This document shows, in pieces, positions 5,064 through 5,513 of a DNA stretch of 5,513 nt. The position numbers and the translations under genes are program-made. The notes beneath the pieces were generated by a model. It made no database searches. It was not told where the DNA came from and worked only from the letters and a program-made list of their open reading frames with translations. How positions within the stretch are numbered: the first letter of the stretch is position 1; each line of letters begins with the position of its first letter. The DNA is from an uncultured Oscillospiraceae bacterium (GTDB lineage Bacteria > Bacillota > Clostridia > Oscillospirales > Oscillospiraceae), in assembly GCA_934572365.1 (NCBI GenBank), contig CAKTKX010000101.1, positions 1-5,513 of the forward strand. The letters run 5' to 3'.

Positions 5064-5139
5064 TGGTGCACCTTCACGGACTCGAACCGGGGACCCACTG
5101 ATTAAGAGTCAGTTGCTCTACCAACTGAGCTAAAGGTGC
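5064..5139 (-). tRNA. tRNA-Lys (anticodon CUU)
   Basis: 76 nt including encoded CCA (5066-5064). The acceptor arm is GCACCTT/AAGGTGC. The D arm reads GCTCAGTTGGTAGAGC. The anticodon stem ACTGA/TCAGT holds loop CTCTTAA, giving CTT, which decodes AAG. The T arm reads CCGGTTCGAGTCCG-type sequence. All arms are intact. Its first 21 nt, with the base before, are repeated 141 bp upstream in the transcript (5260-5281). Confidence 0.95.
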
Positions 5140-5140
5140 A
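5119..5140 (-). repeat. 22-bp direct repeat, copy in intact tRNA-Lys
   Basis: This covers the 5' end of tRNA-Lys (acceptor 5' strand and most of the D arm) plus one flanking base. It is identical over 22 bp to 5260-5281. Confidence 0.9.
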
Positions 5141-5259
5141 TTTCTCTTTTTTAGTGCTCAATTGTCTTTCCCTTTTCGCTCTACGGTCGCAAGAGTTGCT
5201 CAGCCCTTCGCTAAGAGCCTCGCTTCGCTCGGTTGCTCCGGGCACAGCCTGCGGGCTAG
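5141..5259. other. 119-bp insert between tRNA-Lys and its truncated copy, with short internal repeats
   Basis: This segment separates the two 22-bp repeats. It contains TTCGCT three times (5175-5180, 5207-5212, 5224-5229). GTTGCTC occurs at 5195-5201 and 5232-5238, and also in the real tRNA at 5112-5118. A small AGCC/GGCT hairpin lies at 5246-5257. No coding gene is credible. It looks like a low-complexity spacer insertion, or tandem remnants of tRNA-linked duplication. Confidence 0.6.
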
Positions 5260-5281
5260 TACCAACTGAGCTAAAGGTGCA
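5260..5281 (-). pseudogene. Truncated tRNA-Lys 5' copy
   Basis: The sequence repeats the base before tRNA-Lys and its first 21 nt (acceptor 5' strand, GCTC of the D stem and the GTTGGTA D loop). It then diverges where the D stem should close with GAGC. Anticodon and T arms are missing, so it cannot be a tRNA. It is transcribed as part of the rRNA precursor between 23S and tRNA-Lys. Confidence 0.85.
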
Positions 5282-5293
5282 GTTCTTGCAGTT

Positions 5294-5310
5294 GGAAGAT
5301 CTTCTCTTCC
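5294..5310 (-). other. Small hairpin in the 23S-tRNA spacer
   Basis: GGAAGA-TCTTC-TCTTCC forms a perfect 6-bp stem with a 5-nt loop. It may be part of precursor processing; alternatively GAAGATCTTC (5295-5304) is a 10-bp palindrome. No T run is attached. Confidence 0.35.
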
Positions 5311-5323
5311 GCAGTCTCGATAC

Positions 5324-5346
5324 ACCCTGAAAACTGAACATTGTTC
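5324..5346 (-). promoter_or_regulatory. Conserved rRNA-spacer element, boxA-like
   Basis: The minus strand reads TGTTCAGTTTTCAGGGT, close to the TGTTC-AGTTTTCA motif commonly seen in rRNA spacers of Firmicutes and thought to be tied to antitermination or processing. It lies about 50 nt after the 23S 3' end. The assignment rests on resemblance only. Confidence 0.45.
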
Positions 5347-5392
5347 CTTATTTCTTGCAATCACTCTAAGACATTCACTGAGCCTGCGCTTT

Positions 5393-5513
5393 GGTCAAGC
5401 TTTCGGCTTATTAGTATCAGTCAGCTGCACACATTACTGTGCTTCCACCTCTGACCTATCAACGACATAGTCTACGTCGAGCCTCAGTGGAGATCTTATC
5501 TCAGGGAGAGTTT
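5393..5513 (-). rRNA. rrl: 23S ribosomal RNA, 3' end (cut by window edge)
   Basis: The minus strand carries the conserved 3' terminal part of 23S, including GTTGATAGGTCAGAGGTGG, GCAGTAATGTGTGCAGC-type sequence and TGACTGATACTAATAAGCCG. It ends with AGCTTGACC near 5393, which would pair with a 5' GGTCAAG outside the window. About 121 nt are visible; the rest lies to the right. Transcription runs leftward through the tRNAs to 5S. Confidence 0.95.

Noticed and set aside
5102..5341. Minus-strand frame across tRNA-Lys and its fragment, containing CTFSSVG twice
   Set aside because: The peptide is just the translation of the duplicated tRNA-Lys 5' end, a well-known spurious protein.

Overview
The window looks like chromosomal DNA of a GC-rich Gram-positive Clostridia member, most likely an Oscillospirales/Ruminococcaceae-type gut bacterium. 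The reasons are strong AGGAGG ribosome sites, near-consensus TTGACA-N17 promoters, an infC-rpmI-rplT operon with an attenuator leader as in Firmicutes, a DUF1836 regulator, a cytoplasmic-looking M14 peptidase of the gamma-D-glutamyl-diaminopimelate type, and the rRNA/tRNA sequences. The genus is an inference; no search was run.

Layout. Positions 1-318 (minus) hold the N-terminal part of a DUF1836 MerR-like DNA-binding protein that runs off the left edge. Its promoter (347-375) carries a near-perfect dyad in the -35/-10 spacer. Divergent from it, a strong promoter (432-460) drives a leader of about 140 nt ending in an intrinsic terminator (558-583), then infC (rare AUC start at 606), rpmI and rplT. 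This is a ribosomal-protein operon that is probably controlled by L20-dependent attenuation. A bidirectional terminator (1748-1779) separates rplT from a convergent small lipoprotein gene (1790-2197, minus). Divergent from the lipoprotein, an RluA-family pseudouridine synthase (2299-3162) and a GNAT acetyltransferase (3176-3727) form a two-gene unit. That unit converges, with a 1-nt gap, on an M14 peptidase (3729-4661, minus).

The right end is the distal part of an rRNA operon on the minus strand: 23S 3' end (5393-5513), a spacer with a truncated tRNA-Lys copy, tRNA-Lys(CUU), tRNA-Glu(CUC), a promoter-like sequence, 5S rRNA and a terminator. The M14 gene lies just downstream in the same direction.

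Theme. Most of the window serves translation: initiation factor, two 50S proteins, a probable RNA-modifying enzyme, rRNA and tRNA. No phage, CRISPR or defence genes are visible. The points most worth a second look are the two-state structure of the infC leader, the operator-like dyad in the DUF1836 promoter, the promoter inside the rRNA operon just before 5S, and the 22-bp tRNA-Lys 5' duplication with its 119-bp insert.
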